This document shows, in pieces, positions 42,593-43,491 of a DNA stretch of 43,491 bases (its first letter is position 1; each line of letters begins with the position of its first letter). Made by a program: the position numbers and the translations under genes. This DNA comes from Funiculus sociatus GB2-C1 (lineage in GTDB: Bacteria > Cyanobacteriota > Cyanobacteriia > Cyanobacteriales > FACHB-T130): positions 1-43,491 of the forward strand of contig NZ_JAMPKJ010000050.1 in assembly GCF_039962115.1 (NCBI RefSeq), written 5' to 3'. The notes below the pieces were generated by a model. The model saw nothing but the letters and a program-made list of their open reading frames with translations, did no database searches and was not told the origin of the DNA.

Positions 42593-42877
42593 ATGCTAAG
42601 AATTTTTCGTTGGACGTTTGCCCTATCTGGCTTTTTGATTACACTGACAACTAAGGCTGCTTTTAGTCTTCCAGCATCGCAAGTACAATCTCATGTTGAC
42701 ATACCATTTTGTTATATGCAAACAGCAAATGGTCAAATGGTAAATTTAGAAACTTTGTGCGGTAAATCACCAACCACAGCACCAGCTAACAATACTCCCG
42801 TTTCATCTACCTTTCCACCTATACCTTCAAATCTCTCTAATTTGTCAATTCCGCCTTCAGGTCTTGCTCAAAAGTAA
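42593..42877 (+). CDS. Small secreted protein with CYMQT motif
   Basis: From ATG 42593 a 94-residue product is encoded; the frame is open to a TTG at 42545. The signal peptide is FRWTFALSGFLITLTTKAAFS with probable cleavage after AFS. The mature part contains FCYMQTANGQMVNLETLCGK, a two-cysteine motif that I recall from many short cyanobacterial exported proteins. A Pro/Ser/Thr-rich tail follows. Function unknown. A disulfide between the two Cys, 14 residues apart, is plausible. Confidence 0.7.
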   Translation: MLRIFRWTFALSGFLITLTTKAAFSLPASQVQSHVDIPFCYMQTANGQMVNLETLCGKSPTTAPANNTPVSSTFPPIPSNLSNLSIPPSGLAQK

Positions 42878-42986
42878 GCGATCGCATATCAACCCAGCAG
42901 TTCATCTACCGCCACACTGAACCCTTGCAAAACGACTTGAGTGCTAACCACCTCACCAAGTTTCTCTATCCAGACAAAGTAAAAAA

Positions 42987-43217
42987 GAGCAATCAATCTG
43001 GCAACGCCGCTTTTCGGAACATCAAATTCGAGACGAAGAAGATTTTGCTAAACACCTGGAGTATATTCACTATAATCCAGTCAAACATGGATTAGTGAAA
43101 GCACCGAAAGACTGGGAATATTCTAGTTTTTACCGTTATGTTGCTGCCGGATTATATGATGTATTTTGGGGTTCTGCGGAAGAAATGTTGTTTTATGTCA
43201 GTGTAGGACACGAGTAA
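42987..43217 (+). pseudogene. REP-associated tyrosine transposase (RAYT) remnant, C-terminal part
   Basis: The frame reads EQSIWQRRFSEHQIRDEEDF, then LEYIHYNPVKHGLVKAPKDW, EYSSFYRYVAAG and a TAA at 43215-43217. This is the C-terminal third of IS200/IS605-like Y1 transposases that act on REP palindromes. The N-terminal half with the HUH motif and the start are missing; upstream of 42948 the frame has a stop. It is a dead copy. REP-like palindromes follow at 43253-43371, as expected for a former RAYT locus. Confidence 0.85.
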
Positions 43218-43252
43218 GTTGGGAGCTGTTTTAATATCAATTTATAATAATT

Positions 43253-43371
43253 TTAGGTTGGGTAGAGCGAAGCGCAACTCAACAAATGCTTGTTAATAAA
43301 TAAGTTGGGTTTCCTACGTCAACCCAACCTACTGTGAAGAATAATTGTAGCGAAACCCAACAAATGCTTGT
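43253..43371. repeat. REP-like palindromes next to the RAYT remnant
   Basis: GTTGGGTT (43304-43311) pairs with AACCCAAC (43321-43328) across a 9-base loop. A further GTTGGGTAGAGCG unit lies at 43258-43270. The 13-mer AACAAATGCTTGT occurs twice, at 43281-43293 and 43359-43371, each after an ACTCAAC/ACCCAAC word. The last copy ends 7 bases before the terminal repeat at 43379. Confidence 0.7.
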
Positions 43372-43378
43372 CAATGTT

Positions 43379-43491
43379 GGGAGCATCCCGGTTTTGTAAA
43401 AATTCCATTAAGAAAAGATAATAGGTAGTCAACTGAAGTCTCAAAAGGTAAGCAAGAGGAACCGCTATGACCCCGGAAGAAAAAGAGCGTT
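43379..43491. repeat. Right copy of 113-bp terminal inverted repeat
   Basis: This is the exact reverse complement of bases 1-113. It begins with GGGAGCATCCCGG (itself an imperfect palindrome) and ends in the first codons of the MTPEEKER gene. The flanking DNA differs from the left side: REP-like here, IS982 remnant there. Confidence 0.9.
43467..43491 (+). CDS. 5' end of a multicopy gene (MTPEEKER...), partial
   Basis: ATG at 43467 with AGAGGAA five bases upstream opens the frame MTPEEKER, which is cut by the window end. It is identical to the minus-strand start at 1-25. The family cannot be named. Confidence 0.45.

Overview
The window is a stretch of cyanobacterial chromosome. The octamer GCGATCGC (HIP1) and its core recur throughout genes and spacers. 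CCCCAAT-type heptamer repeats (STRR) appear at several places. The proteins are of cyanobacterial type: a plastid-type E2 with a DHRIIYG motif, an acyl-ACP synthetase-like ligase, CHASE2/FecR and GGDEF-EAL signalling proteins, and secreted proteins with a CYMQT motif. The species cannot be named from this sequence. A filamentous or other large-genome cyanobacterium is likely, given the density of repeats and signalling genes.

Layout. Positions 1-113 and 43379-43491 are perfect reverse complements of each other, and each holds the first eight codons of the same outward-facing gene (MTPEEKER). The window therefore begins and ends in one multicopy sequence, probably a contig boundary. At 114-669 lies a truncated, frameshifted IS982-family transposase. 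Then follow glgX (765-2891, minus), a long decayed spacer, a small membrane protein, an FHA-flavoprotein fusion with an FHA/zinc-ribbon partner (4215-6777, minus), and a 1-kb spacer holding a MITE-like element. At 7806-10416 an RsbQ-type alpha/beta hydrolase overlaps a PAS-GAF histidine kinase whose PAS domain resembles that of RsbP. From 10678 to 16211 come endonuclease V, a GT2 glycosyltransferase, ispD, a GT9 glycosyltransferase with a GmhB-like phosphatase, and a lone sugar ABC permease. From 16457 to 22961 there is a cyclic-di-GMP and envelope block: PAS-PAS-GGDEF-EAL with a repeat array inside the GGDEF domain, a SPOR-like protein, a FecR protein, and CHASE2-GGDEF-EAL.

From 22970 to 30015 runs a DUF4129 / DUF4350 / MoxR ATPase / DUF58 / SpoIIM / membrane protein / RDD cluster. 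This gene set recurs in bacteria and probably forms a membrane-associated AAA-chaperone system, but its function is poorly defined.

The most striking structure is at 30063-32045. An intact tRNA-Leu(UAG) gene and a 60-bp perfect direct copy of its 3' part enclose about 1.9 kb of AT-rich DNA. This holds a single unrecognised membrane-protein gene and no integrase. It looks like a minimal, non-autonomous, tRNA-targeted integrative element.

The right part is mostly housekeeping: an SDR oxidoreductase, a DUF427 protein, recQ, an AMP-forming fatty acid ligase, a YlqD-like protein, a lipoprotein, the PDH E2 subunit, and an EAL protein with a YkuI-like C-terminal region. It ends with a small secreted protein and a decayed REP-associated transposase next to REP-like palindromes.

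No rRNA, CRISPR array, integrase or complete phage was seen.
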